Translations under genes and position numbers: made by a program | Notes under the pieces: model-generated | What the model was told of the DNA's origin: nothing | Seen by the model: the letters and a program-made list of their open reading frames with translations, nothing else | Databases searched by the model: none | DNA from: an uncultured Flavobacterium sp. | GTDB taxonomy: Bacteria; Bacteroidota; Bacteroidia; Flavobacteriales; Flavobacteriaceae | Reading direction: 5' to 3' | NCBI GenBank assembly: GCA_937773775.1 | Contig: CALJVL010000033.1 | Coordinates: 1-64,000 of the forward strand | DNA: 64,000 nt | Shown: piece by piece, positions 38,034 to 47,296 of the stretch | How the letters are laid out: every line of letters begins with the position of its first letter | Position numbering within the stretch: position 1 is the stretch's first letter

Positions 38034-39035
38034 TTACATCACCGCTGTTGATACTCTTGGTTTATAATCCTTAGCTATATCAGCAATCAACCTGATATGT
38101 TCTGGCGTTGTACCACAACATCCACCTATGATGTTTACCAAGTTATCGTCTAAATACTCTTTAATGAACGCCTGCATTTGTTCTGGTGTTTCATCGTATT
38201 CTCCAAAAGCATTTGGTAGCCCTGCATTAGGATGTGCCGATACGTTGAACGAAGTGTTTTGCGACAAAGTCTGCAAATAAGGTTTCAATAAATCGGCCCC
38301 AAGTGCACAATTAAAGCCTACACTCAATAACGGAATATGCGAAACCGAAACTAAAAAGGCTTCGACTGTTTGCCCAGAAAGTGTTCTTCCTGAAGCATCC
38401 GTAATTGTTCCAGAAACCATTATTGGAATATCTATATTGCGTTCGTCTTTGACTTCTTCGATCGCAAAAAGTGCCGCTTTAGCATTTAAGGTGTCAAAAA
38501 TAGTTTCTACTAGCAATAAATCACTTCCTCCATCAATTAATGCTTCTACTTGTTGTTTGTATGCAATGCGCAAATCATCAAAGGTTACGGCTCTGTATCC
38601 TGGATCATTTACATCCGGAGACATGCTCGCCGTTCTATTTGTTGGCCCTACTGAACCGGCTACAAAACGGGGTTTGGCCGGATTCTTAGCAGTAAATTCA
38701 TCCGCTACTTCACGAGCTATTTTTGCCGATTCGAAGTTCAGCTCATAAACAATGTCTTCGAGATGATAATCGGCCATACCGATCGTCGTACTCGAAAAAG
38801 TATTGGTTTCAACAATATCTGCGCCCGCTTCAAAATAGGCGGTATGAACTGCCTTGATGGCTTGAGGTTGTGTGAGTGACAATAAATCGTTGTTTCCTTT
38901 TAGAGAATGTGGAAAGTCTTTGAAACGTTCTCCGCGAAAATCCTCTTCGGAGAAATTGTATCGTTGCAACATGGTTCCCATTGCTCCATCGAGCACGAGT
39001 ATGTTTTTTTTAATTGCTTCTTTAATTGATGCCAT
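38034..39035 (-). CDS. metH: Homocysteine S-methyltransferase domain protein (split MetH, N-terminal module)
   Basis: The 333-residue protein consists only of the homocysteine-binding barrel of Met[31 protein letters not shown], the zinc ligands GFNC (about 240) and [10 protein letters not shown] (about 310). It must work with the large MetH polypeptide encoded 1.5 kb downstream on the same strand. It is the first gene after the SAM-I riboswitch. Confidence 0.93.
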   Translation of the reverse strand: MASIKEAIKKNILVLDGAMGTMLQRYNFSEEDFRGERFKDFPHSLKGNNDLLSLTQPQAIKAVHTAYFEAGADIVETNTFSSTTIGMADYHLEDIVYELNFESAKIAREVADEFTAKNPAKPRFVAGSVGPTNRTASMSPDVNDPGYRAVTFDDLRIAYKQQVEALIDGGSDLLLVETIFDTLNAKAALFAIEEVKDERNIDIPIMVSGTITDASGRTLSGQTVEAFLVSVSHIPLLSVGFNCALGADLLKPYLQTLSQNTSFNVSAHPNAGLPNAFGEYDETPEQMQAFIKEYLDDNLVNIIGGCCGTTPEHIRLIADIAKDYKPRVSTAVM

Positions 39036-39112
39036 TTTTCTGTTTTATTCTCGCAAAGACACTATAGCGCCAAGCTTAGATTAATTCTTTCAAATGTTCA
39101 CAATTGTTACTG

Positions 39113-39193
39113 CTTAGCCTTGATGGTAGCGGCATCCTTTTTTTACTGAATTTAGTTCAGTATAAAAAGATATAGCGTACAGCAGGAAGTATA
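39113..39193 (+). repeat. Dispersed intergenic repeat, family A, copy 2
   Basis: It begins CTTAGCCTTGATGGTAGCGG and ends AAGATATAGCGTACAGCAGG, matching the framework of the copy at 721-801. The middle carries a small hairpin, ACTGAATTTAGTTCAGT. It lies between the riboswitch and the start of the small metH gene, so it is probably transcribed in the metH leader (in antisense orientation to the repeat as written). Confidence 0.6.
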
Positions 39194-39308
39194 ATGGCAA
39201 AAATGCGCCAATCATTCGCTTCTAATACAGAAATGAATTCAGTAACTTAAAATTTCGATAAAATTGTCAGGAAAGGGTCTTAGGAAATACTAGAAAAGTA
39301 TTTTTTGT

Positions 39309-39424
39309 GTTATCTATCTTAGATACTGAAACTAGTTCAGTATAAAGTAGAATGTAGCACCTTCTTTATAGATAAAGGGTTGCTAAGGTTTCATCGGGTC
39401 ATTCCCTCCGCCTTTCGTGATAAC
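39309..39424 (-). promoter_or_regulatory. SAM-I (S-box) riboswitch upstream of the metH operon
   Basis: On the minus strand the aptamer reads GTTATC (P1, 39424-39419), GGCGGAGGGAATGACCC, GATGAAACCTTAGCAACC, AAGGTGCTACATTCTAC, a P4 hairpin (ATACTGA/TCAGTAT) and closing GATAAC (39314-39309). These are the conserved SAM-I core blocks in order. It lies about 270 bases before the small metH gene and should shut the operon when SAM is plentiful. No clear T-rich terminator follows. Confidence 0.93.
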
Positions 39425-39447
39425 TATCAATAAATTTATGAACACTG

Positions 39448-39490
39448 CAAAGTAACTACATAGCGTTAATACTTGCAAGTATTAACGCTA
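39448..39490 (-). promoter_or_regulatory. Promoter with 30-base perfect palindrome over its -33 region
   Basis: A -7 box TTACTTTG (39455-39448) is preceded, 20 bases upstream, by TTG (39478-39476), leading into the SAM-I riboswitch. The -33 box lies in the middle of a perfect palindrome at 39461-39490 with half-site TAGCGTTAATACTTG. This placement suggests an operator; alternatively it is the terminator hairpin of the ferredoxin reductase gene ending at 39520. Confidence 0.6.
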
Positions 39491-39519
39491 CATTTTTTCA
39501 TTACTTTTTATGCAACTTG

Positions 39520-40572
39520 TTAAATTATAGCTTTTACTACAGCTTTTGGTGCTTCTTTACGAGTTCCATCAAATCCGTCTACACCTGCAACTGTGGTATA
39601 TTTCAACACATAGCGTTTTCCAGGATTGATGATTTGGTAAGCTGCCTGACACATTAATGTCGCTTCGTGAAAACCACAAAGAATTAATTTTAATTTACCT
39701 GGGTAGGTATTCACATCACCAATGGCAAAAATTCCCGGTATATTAGTTTGGTAATCCAGTGCATTATCCACTTTGATTGCATTTTTTTCTATCTCTAATC
39801 CCCAGTTTCCAATAGGCCCTAACTTTGGAGTAAGACCAAAGAGAGGAATAAAGTAATCTGTATCAATAGTTCTATTTGCTCCATTTTCATCAAGAACGAC
39901 CGATTCAATATGTTCGGCTCCATTTAACCCTACAACTTCAGCTGGAGTAATCATGCGGATTTTTCCTGAGTCTTTTAATTCTTGTACTTTTTCAACAGAA
40001 TCTAAAGCTCCACGGAATTCGTTTCTACGGTGAATCAAAGTCACCTCAGAAGCAACATCAGCGAGGAAAATACTCCAGTCTAGTGCTGAATCTCCTCCAC
40101 CAGCAATCACCACTCTTTTATCTCTGAACTCTTCTGGATCTTTGATAAAGTACTTAATCCCTTTATTTTCATAGAAATTAATTCCATCAATAAGTGGTTT
40201 TCTAGGTTCAAAACTTCCTAAACCTCCAGCAATTGCAACTACTTTAGAATGAAATTGCGTTCCTTCGTTTGAAGTTACAATAAAACTTCCGTCCTCTTGT
40301 TTTTCAATTGTTTCAGCACGTTCTCCCAAGGTGAAACCCGGTTCGAATTGCTTGATTTGTTCCATTAAATTACTTACTAAATCTCCCGCTAGCACTTCAG
40401 GAAATCCTGGAATATCGTAGATTGGTTTTTTTGGGTATAACTCTGATAACTGACCACCTGCTTGTGGTAAAGCATCTAATATATGACATTTTAATTTTAA
40501 TAATCCTGCCTCAAAAACTGCAAATAAACCAGTTGGGCCGGCTCCTATTATAAGGATATCTGTTTCAATCAT
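39520..40572 (-). CDS. Ferredoxin-NADP+ reductase, thioredoxin reductase-like
   Basis: The 350-residue flavoprotein has IIGAGPTGLFAVFEAG (FAD), AGGGDSALDW (NADP) and a C-terminal GIFAIGDVNTYPGK. The redox CxxC of thioredoxin reductase is absent, which fits the TrxR-like ferredoxin-NADP+ reductases. It lies last in the sulfate-reduction gene run, so it plausibly supplies electrons through ferredoxin to sulfite reductase. Confidence 0.88.
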   Translation of the reverse strand: MIETDILIIGAGPTGLFAVFEAGLLKLKCHILDALPQAGGQLSELYPKKPIYDIPGFPEVLAGDLVSNLMEQIKQFEPGFTLGERAETIEKQEDGSFIVTSNEGTQFHSKVVAIAGGLGSFEPRKPLIDGINFYENKGIKYFIKDPEEFRDKRVVIAGGGDSALDWSIFLADVASEVTLIHRRNEFRGALDSVEKVQELKDSGKIRMITPAEVVGLNGAEHIESVVLDENGANRTIDTDYFIPLFGLTPKLGPIGNWGLEIEKNAIKVDNALDYQTNIPGIFAIGDVNTYPGKLKLILCGFHEATLMCQAAYQIINPGKRYVLKYTTVAGVDGFDGTRKEAPKAVVKAII

Positions 40573-40729
40573 CTATTTATTCTGTATTATTAAGTTTAAT
40601 TGTATTTGGCAAAATTAACGAATGATTTTCATTTTTTCAATGATAATTATCATAAGTCCCTTTGTGTGTTTTTTCTATTTTCTCTTTATTCTGTTCTCTG
40701 AACACTGAATACTGCTAATTGAACACTGC

Positions 40730-41305
40730 TCACTTCTTCAACGTCTCGGTAATCTCATTCATTTTTCGGACTTTCTCTTCAAAATCACCTTTCAGTGTTT
40801 TTCGATATTCATTAAGATTCCCCACCATTTCATTAATATCCTCTGGGATAACTTCTTCAAAAAACTCTCTCAGTCTTTTCGCTGTTGTTGGCGATTTCCC
40901 ATTGGTCGAAATGGCTATTTTTACGTTTCCTTTAGTTACGATTCCTCCCAAATAATAATCACATAACGGCGGTGTATCCGCAATGTTACAAATCAAATAT
41001 CTTTTTCGAGACAAATCATAAATCCTTTTATTCACCTTAAGATCATCAGTACAGGCAATAACCATGTGGCGCTTGCGAAGCATCCAGCGATTAAACTTGC
41101 TGTAAGTCAGTTTTACTGACGCGTGGCTTCCTGCTAAGGCTTCCAATTCTGGCAAAAACCGAGGTGCAACTACCTCAACAATTGCATTTGGACTTGATTT
41201 CAACAAGAAAGACAATTTTTCTAAGCCTACATTCCCTCCGCCCACAATAAGTACGCTTAAGTTGTGTAGTTTTAAAAATACTGGATACAATTCATTCCTT
41301 TCCAT
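40730..41305 (-). CDS. Precorrin-2 dehydrogenase / siroheme synthase N-domain protein
   Basis: The 191-residue protein has the NAD-binding motif VLIVGGGNVGLEKLSFLL and a Met8/CysG N-domain (KRYLICNIADTPPLCDYYLGGIVTKGNVKIAISTNGKSP). It oxidises precorrin-2 and probably inserts iron to give siroheme for the adjacent sulfite reductase. Its start overlaps the SUMT gene by 14 bases. Confidence 0.9.
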   Translation of the reverse strand: MERNELYPVFLKLHNLSVLIVGGGNVGLEKLSFLLKSSPNAIVEVVAPRFLPELEALAGSHASVKLTYSKFNRWMLRKRHMVIACTDDLKVNKRIYDLSRKRYLICNIADTPPLCDYYLGGIVTKGNVKIAISTNGKSPTTAKRLREFFEEVIPEDINEMVGNLNEYRKTLKGDFEEKVRKMNEITETLKK

Positions 41306-42086
41306 ACACCAATACCTTATTGTGGGTTGATTTTAATTCTTTATAAAAGCGTTTACTTTTCTTGCTGTCTCCCACAACTTCTCCTATTACAATAATCGCC
41401 GGTGAGCTTAATTTATTATCTGCCACTACCTCTCGAATCGTGTTTATTGTTCCAATACCCACTTTTTCCTGAGGAGTCGTCCCGTTTTGAATAATCGCCA
41501 CTGGTATTTCACCCTTAGATTCACTTTGAAAAATAGCTACAATTTCTTCCAGCTTACTCATTCCCATTAATATAACAACGGTTGCTGTAGATTTGGCAGC
41601 TAGTGCCACATCAGTTGATAACTTTCTGGCAGAAGTTGTCCCTGTAATTACCCAGAAACTCTCTGAAACCCCTCTTTTTGTCAATGAAATTCCTTGAGAA
41701 GCGGGAACCGCTATAGAAGATGAGATTCCAGGAACTACAAATGTAGGAATTCCAAAGCTTTCTACGAATTCTATTTCTTCACTCCCTCTTCCAAAGATAA
41801 ACGGATCTCCTCCTTTTAGTCGAACGACATGTCCGTAGGTAAGTGCATTGTCTACGATCAATTGATTGATTTGATCTTGAGAATATGCGTGACTTCCTTT
41901 TCTTTTTCCAACGAATATTTTTAGTGCTTTTTTAGGAGCGTACTCCAATAATTCCTCATTAGCCAAAGCATCGTATAAAACCACATCGGCTTCAGCAAGT
42001 GCTTTTGCTCCTTTAATAGTCAGCAAGTCTGGATCTCCTGGACCTGCTCCCACTAAGGTTACTTTTGGTTGTTTTTTATTTTTCAT
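41292..42086 (-). CDS. cobA: Uroporphyrinogen-III C-methyltransferase
   Basis: The 264-residue SUMT methylates uroporphyrinogen III twice to precorrin-2, the first step of siroheme. It has VTLVGAGPGDPDLLTIKGAKAL, VRLKGGDPFIFGRGSEE and VPGISSSIAVPASQGI. It overlaps the sulfite reductase gene by 11 bases and the next gene by 14, showing tight coupling. Confidence 0.93.
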   Translation of the reverse strand: MKNKKQPKVTLVGAGPGDPDLLTIKGAKALAEADVVLYDALANEELLEYAPKKALKIFVGKRKGSHAYSQDQINQLIVDNALTYGHVVRLKGGDPFIFGRGSEEIEFVESFGIPTFVVPGISSSIAVPASQGISLTKRGVSESFWVITGTTSARKLSTDVALAAKSTATVVILMGMSKLEEIVAIFQSESKGEIPVAIIQNGTTPQEKVGIGTINTIREVVADNKLSSPAIIVIGEVVGDSKKSKRFYKELKSTHNKVLVYGKE

Positions 42087-44169
42087 CTGCTAAATCTTTT
42101 GCTCTATATGATTCGATATTTTCAAAAAAGCCTATCGCTTCTTGGATGTATTTTTGTGCAAATTTCTCAGAAGGTTCATTCTGGTTAATTTGGAAAACCA
42201 ACTCTTTTAAAGTCGACTTTAGATCGATTTTGTGAGTCTCTACAAAAACGCTGTCAAATAAGTCTATTATTCCAGCTTGGTTATTTGTCTTTTGATTTTC
42301 AGAGAGCAATAGCGCTTTGGCGCCGTTTACGTAGCCCGCATAGGCATGATAAATGGCATCAGACCATTTTTTATCTTTGAATGCTTCCTGTGCAAAAGTC
42401 AATTTATCCTTGGCTTCCAATAATAAGGTTGCCACCAAGTCAATCACTACACCTGCACATTCGCCAACACCGACAGCTTTTACATAGTTATCTGCATTTC
42501 CCCAGTCTACAAAATCTGCCTCTTTAAGATTTGTTGTGTCAGCCAAGGGTTTCAACATTTCGTAAAAATATTTCTCTCCTTTAGCATCGTAATAATTCAG
42601 AAAAGATAAGCCGTTTGCATTAGCTTCAAAATCATTTAAAACATATCGCAAGGCATCAGGTCCTCTTCTACTTGGTATTTTTATCACTTTAGCCGAGAAT
42701 CTTCCGCTTCCGTTTCCTAATATTCCACCACCTAATAATACCTGCAGCGCAGGAGCAACTAATTTCCCAGCGTTTATTGACATTCCTTGAAAACCAATTT
42801 CGGACATATTGTGTTGTCCACAGGCATTCATACAGCCACTAATTTTGATGGTGATTCCTTTATTATTACTATATTGAGGGTATTCTGTTTTTAAAACTCT
42901 TTCCAGTTCGACAGCTATACCTGTGCTGCTGGCAATACCAAGATTACAAGTGTCCGTTCCGGGACAAGCGGTAATGTCTAATGTTGTGTCGTAGCCTAAT
43001 TCTACAAAACCTAGCTTTGCTAATTCTTGATAGAAAAACGCTAAGCTTTCTTCCTTTATATGGCGAAGGACGATGTTTTGTCTTAGCGAAAAACGCAATT
43101 CGTTGGCCCCGTAATTTTTAATTAAATCGGCTAATAACCTCGCTTTGTCCGTATAAAAGTCCCCCAGTACGACTTTGATCCCGATGGCTACATATCCTGC
43201 TTGCTTTTGTGGAATTACATTTGATTTTTTCCAAGCATCGAAAGCAGCTTTGTCATCAATATTGACTTTTGGTGCAACTAACAAAGGTTCTGGAATTTCA
43301 ACCTCAAATGCAGTAGTGTCGATTTCGAAAGTTTTATAGGACAAGGCTTTTTTCTCTTCATCAACTAACCTCAAGAATTCCTCACCACCGATATCTTTTA
43401 TTAAGAATTTCATACGTGCTTTTAACCTTTTAGCTCTTTCACCAAAACGATCAAATATTCTTAATACTCCTTCAGTTGTTGGAATAATTTGGTTTACAGG
43501 AATAAATTCCGAAAGCAATACGGCATGACTTGGTTGAGAACCTAATCCACCACCCAACATCACTTTAAATCCTTTCTCACCATCTACAATCTTTGGGATA
43601 AATCCTAAATCATGCAAGTAACTCAAGGCACTATCTTTGTCAGAAGAAGAAAATGATATTTTGACTTTTCGTCCCATTTCCTGACATACAGGATTTCTCA
43701 ACAAAAATTGAAACAGGGCGTGTGCATAAGGCGACACATCAAAAGGCTCATCAGCATCAACTCCAGATAATTCACTTGCCGTAATATTTCTAACAGTATT
43801 CCCACAGGCCTCACGAAGTGTAACATCATCTTTCTCCAGTTCTGCCCAAAGTTCCGGAGTTCTGTCCAGACTCACATAATGAATTTGGATATCCTGACGA
43901 GTTGTAATATGCAAACGTCCCGTCGAATATTCATCGGAAACTTTGGATATACGCATTAACTGTTCCCCTGTCACTTTTCCGAAAGGCAACTTGATACGTA
44001 TCATTTGAACACCTTCTTGACGCTGACCATAAACGCCACGTGCCAAACGAAGGCTGCGAAAACGCTCCTCATCAATCTTACCTTCTTTGAATAAATGGAT
44101 TTTTCTCTCTAAATCAATGATGTCTTTTTGGACAATCGGATCTTCTATTTCGGTTCTAAAACTTTCCAT
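42076..44169 (-). CDS. Siroheme sulfite (nitrite/sulfite) reductase with C-terminal HEPN-like domain
   Basis: The 697-residue protein has two ferredoxin-like and two siroheme-binding halves (LPFGKVTGEQLMRISKVSDE, HITTRQDIQIHYV). The cofactor cysteines lie in TACPGTDTCNLG and KISGCMNACGQHN. It reduces sulfite to sulfide. About 120 extra residues at the C-terminus (AQEAFKDKKWSDAIYHAYAG and following) form an all-helical HEPN-like domain not present in ordinary sulfite reductases. Neighbours supply siroheme and electrons. Confidence 0.88.
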   Translation of the reverse strand: MESFRTEIEDPIVQKDIIDLERKIHLFKEGKIDEERFRSLRLARGVYGQRQEGVQMIRIKLPFGKVTGEQLMRISKVSDEYSTGRLHITTRQDIQIHYVSLDRTPELWAELEKDDVTLREACGNTVRNITASELSGVDADEPFDVSPYAHALFQFLLRNPVCQEMGRKVKISFSSSDKDSALSYLHDLGFIPKIVDGEKGFKVMLGGGLGSQPSHAVLLSEFIPVNQIIPTTEGVLRIFDRFGERAKRLKARMKFLIKDIGGEEFLRLVDEEKKALSYKTFEIDTTAFEVEIPEPLLVAPKVNIDDKAAFDAWKKSNVIPQKQAGYVAIGIKVVLGDFYTDKARLLADLIKNYGANELRFSLRQNIVLRHIKEESLAFFYQELAKLGFVELGYDTTLDITACPGTDTCNLGIASSTGIAVELERVLKTEYPQYSNNKGITIKISGCMNACGQHNMSEIGFQGMSINAGKLVAPALQVLLGGGILGNGSGRFSAKVIKIPSRRGPDALRYVLNDFEANANGLSFLNYYDAKGEKYFYEMLKPLADTTNLKEADFVDWGNADNYVKAVGVGECAGVVIDLVATLLLEAKDKLTFAQEAFKDKKWSDAIYHAYAGYVNGAKALLLSENQKTNNQAGIIDLFDSVFVETHKIDLKSTLKELVFQINQNEPSEKFAQKYIQEAIGFFENIESYRAKDLADEK

Positions 44170-44219
44170 AATTTCTTTTTATTTGTCTTCCCATCCAGGG
44201 AAGGTTGGTCTCGGGCTTC

Positions 44220-45464
44220 TTATCGGATAAATCCAGCTCCCGCAGTTGTATTTGTCGCTGCATCGATTAAGATAAAAGCACCATTTGATTTATTGTCATT
44301 GTAAGCATCGAAGTATAAGGCTTTACTTAACTTGATATTTACCTCACCTATTTCATTAATCGCCAATTGAGATGCTTCCTTTGTTCCTGAAAAATCAGTT
44401 GCAATTACGTTTTTCACGCTGTCAATTTTAGCTAAGACTCTATTTGTATTGTGCTGTACAAAGTATTTTGCTCCTGGAACTAGTTTTTTGCTATCCATCC
44501 AGCAAACTGTAGTGTTAATGTCTTTTTCTACTTGAGGTAGTTCAGATGATTTTACTATCATATCTCCTCTAGTCACATTGATATCATTTTCTAATTCGAT
44601 AGTGATTGAGGAACCAACAGCTGCCTCATCAAATTCCTTATCAAAAAAATGAATCTTACTCACTTTGGATTCAGTCAAAGAAGGAAGCACAGTTACGGAA
44701 TCTCCCACTTTTATGTTATTCCCATATAATTTCCCGGCATATCCCCTGAAATCATGGTATTCTGCCATTTTTGGTCTAACCACAGTTTGAATGGGAAAAC
44801 GCGCTTGTCCTTTTTCATACACATCAGCTGGCTCTAAAGCTTCCAAATGTTCTAGCACTGTTTGTCCATCATACCAAGGCATATCTACCGATTTATCAAC
44901 AACATTTCCGCCGTTTATTGCAGCCAAAGGAATATAACTTACGTTTTGTTCCTTGAACGTACTTTTTGCATTTAATGCCTGAAAATCAGCTTTGATTTGG
45001 TTGAACACTTCCTCCGAGTAATCAACCAAATCCATTTTGTTGATAGCAACCACTATCTCTTTTACGCGCAATAAATTATTGATGAAAAAGTGACGGTAGG
45101 TTTGTTCAATCACTCCCTTTCTTGCATCAATCAAAATAATAGATACTTGTGAAGTAGAAGCGCCAGTAACCATATTACGGGTATATTCTACATGGCCTGG
45201 AGTATCGGCTATGATGTAACTTTTCTTAGCCGTAGAAAAATAAATATGCGCCACGTCAATTGTGATTCCCTGTTCTCTCTCAGCAACCAAACCGTCAGTA
45301 GCCAATGAGAAGTCCAGATAATCATATCCTTTTTGTTTGCTACTTTTTTCTATCGCTTCTAGTTTATCTGTTGTCAATGATTTTGTATCATACAATAACC
45401 TTCCGATTAAAGTGCTTTTCCCGTCATCTACGCTTCCTGCTGTTGCAATTTTTAAAACTTCCAT
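44220..45464 (-). CDS. cysN: Sulfate adenylyltransferase subunit 1 (GTPase)
   Basis: The 414-residue EF-Tu-like GTPase has GSVDDGKSTLIGRLL (P-loop), DTPGHVEYTRNM (G3) and NKMDLVD (G4), followed by two beta-barrel domains. It energises APS formation by CysD. There is no fused APS kinase domain, which agrees with the APS-type reductase encoded downstream of 47998. Confidence 0.95.
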   Translation of the reverse strand: MEVLKIATAGSVDDGKSTLIGRLLYDTKSLTTDKLEAIEKSSKQKGYDYLDFSLATDGLVAEREQGITIDVAHIYFSTAKKSYIIADTPGHVEYTRNMVTGASTSQVSIILIDARKGVIEQTYRHFFINNLLRVKEIVVAINKMDLVDYSEEVFNQIKADFQALNAKSTFKEQNVSYIPLAAINGGNVVDKSVDMPWYDGQTVLEHLEALEPADVYEKGQARFPIQTVVRPKMAEYHDFRGYAGKLYGNNIKVGDSVTVLPSLTESKVSKIHFFDKEFDEAAVGSSITIELENDINVTRGDMIVKSSELPQVEKDINTTVCWMDSKKLVPGAKYFVQHNTNRVLAKIDSVKNVIATDFSGTKEASQLAINEIGEVNIKLSKALYFDAYNDNKSNGAFILIDAATNTTAGAGFIR

Positions 45465-45582
45465 TCTTATTTTTGTTTAAAGTTTAAAAGTTTAGGGTTT
45501 CAAGTTCCGTTGAATGCCTCTATGTAAACTTCTAAATTTGAATATTATATTTCTTATTCTCTTTACAGAATTCCACTCTGTA

Positions 45583-46314
45583 TTATATCTTAACCTTATG
45601 AATGAAACTGAACCTAATAACGTCTCTATTAAAATAATCTACTCCATTTGCTCTTTCTTGAAAACTATTTAAATAGCCTAATTCTAATGCAACCGCTGGA
45701 CTCACTCCCAGTTGCACTGCTGCATAAACCCGGTTTTGATCGAATGTGTTTTTGATAATTTTGTCCCCGCCATTAATCATTATTTCATCGTACAAAATTC
45801 CTTTTAAATACTTCTTATCCATTTTCCAAAAAGTATAATCTCCTTGAATTCGGTATCTAAATCTCAAGTAAAACGTGGTCCCATCTTCGAGCATTAATTT
45901 ACTTGCATTATGAACAAACCGTTCTTCTACTTGATATCTGTGCGTCAAATTCAATTTCCCTAACGACTGCCTTACTGTTATATCTTGCTGTCCTCGATAC
46001 TCTGTAATATGAAAGCCCGTTTTAATCTCAGGATCTTGTCTAGCTACCGAGAAATAAGCAAAACCTACTCCTAACTCTAGCTTATCTGTCACTTTATCTC
46101 TAAGTTGAACGCGACTTACAAATGTATTTTGCGTTATGGGATTTATAAAAATCCTATTATCAATCTCAGTATGAACAGACCACTTTGAATTTAATTCCAA
46201 CTGATTGTAATATCGTGCCCAGAGTAAACTTTGTTTGTCAACGTTTTTCTCCGTTTGTGCATTTATACCAGTATTTAAAAGAAATAGACCGAAAATAATT
46301 TTCAACAACTTCAT
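45583..46314 (-). CDS. DUF2490-type outer-membrane protein within the sulfate operon
   Basis: Starting at the Met at 46314, one base after the cysD stop, gives a 243-residue protein with signal peptide (KLLKIIFGLFLLNTGINAQ) and a beta-rich body (LLWARYYNQLELNSKWSVHTE, RIFINPITQNTFVSRVQLR) ending in FIHKVKI, typical of DUF2490 outer-membrane barrels. The upstream 20 codons of the same frame overlap cysD and are unlikely to be used. Its position between cysD and cysN suggests uptake or sensing of a sulfur compound, inferred from context. Confidence 0.8.
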   Translation of the reverse strand: MKLLKIIFGLFLLNTGINAQTEKNVDKQSLLWARYYNQLELNSKWSVHTEIDNRIFINPITQNTFVSRVQLRDKVTDKLELGVGFAYFSVARQDPEIKTGFHITEYRGQQDITVRQSLGKLNLTHRYQVEERFVHNASKLMLEDGTTFYLRFRYRIQGDYTFWKMDKKYLKGILYDEIMINGGDKIIKNTFDQNRVYAAVQLGVSPAVALELGYLNSFQERANGVDYFNRDVIRFSFIHKVKI

Positions 46315-46315
46315 C

Positions 46316-47215
46316 CTAAAAGTATCCTTGTTGTTTTCTTTTCTCCATGGCCGCCTCTGAACGTTTGTCATCAATTCTAGCCCCTCTTTCAGAAATAGTA
46401 GACAACCTAATTTCGCCCACTACTTCTTTGATTGTTGCTGCATAAGAATCAACTGCTGCAGTACAACTCATATCACCAACCGTTCTGAAACGAACAATTC
46501 GCTCTTCGATTTCTTCATTTTCTTCTTGGTAAACAAAAGGAGAGTGTGACCAAATCATTCCGTCTCTCAAGAATACTTTACGTTTATGAGAAAAATATAT
46601 TGAAGGGATTTCGATTTGTTCCTCTTCTATATAACTCCACACGTCTAGTTCCGTCCAATTTGAAATTGGAAAAACGCGAACGTTTTGTCCATTTTCAATT
46701 TTACCATTCAAAATATCAAACAATTCAGGACGCTGGTTCTTCTCATCCCACTGACCAAAATCATCCCGAACAGAGAAAATACGTTCTTTTGCTCTTGCTT
46801 TTTCCTCATCCCTACGCGCACCTCCAATGCAGGCATCAAACTTAAACTCATCAATAGCATCCAAAAGCGTAGTGGTTTGCAGACTATTTCTGCTAGAGTA
46901 CTTACCTGACTCTTCTACTACCTTGCCTTCATCGATGGCATCTTGAACATTACGAACGATTAGTTCTAATCCTAATTCTTTAACTAATCGATCTCTAAAT
47001 TCAATCGTTTCAGGGAAATTATGTCCTGTATCAACATGCAGTAAAGGGAAAGGAATTTTAGCAGGGAAGAATGCTTTTTGAGCCAAACGAACCAAAGTAA
47101 TAGAATCTTTCCCACCAGAGAAAAGCAATACTGGTTTGTCAAACTGGGCTATCACTTCTCTAAATATGTATATCGCTTCACTTTCTAAAGCATTTGTTTT
47201 TAATATTGTACTCAT
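46316..47215 (-). CDS. cysD: Sulfate adenylyltransferase subunit 2
   Basis: The 299-residue PP-loop protein has LLFSGGKDSITLVRLAQKA (PP motif), HVDTGHNFPET, GGARRDEEKARAKER and WTELDVWSYI. It forms APS from ATP and sulfate with CysN. It lies 81 bases after cysH. Confidence 0.95.
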   Translation of the reverse strand: MSTILKTNALESEAIYIFREVIAQFDKPVLLFSGGKDSITLVRLAQKAFFPAKIPFPLLHVDTGHNFPETIEFRDRLVKELGLELIVRNVQDAIDEGKVVEESGKYSSRNSLQTTTLLDAIDEFKFDACIGGARRDEEKARAKERIFSVRDDFGQWDEKNQRPELFDILNGKIENGQNVRVFPISNWTELDVWSYIEEEQIEIPSIYFSHKRKVFLRDGMIWSHSPFVYQEENEEIEERIVRFRTVGDMSCTAAVDSYAATIKEVVGEIRLSTISERGARIDDKRSEAAMEKRKQQGYF

Positions 47216-47296
47216 CTTTTTAATTTAAAGATTTAAATGATTGAAGAATTTAAAGATTCAGACAATCATTTATTATTTATAATTCATAATTTAAAA

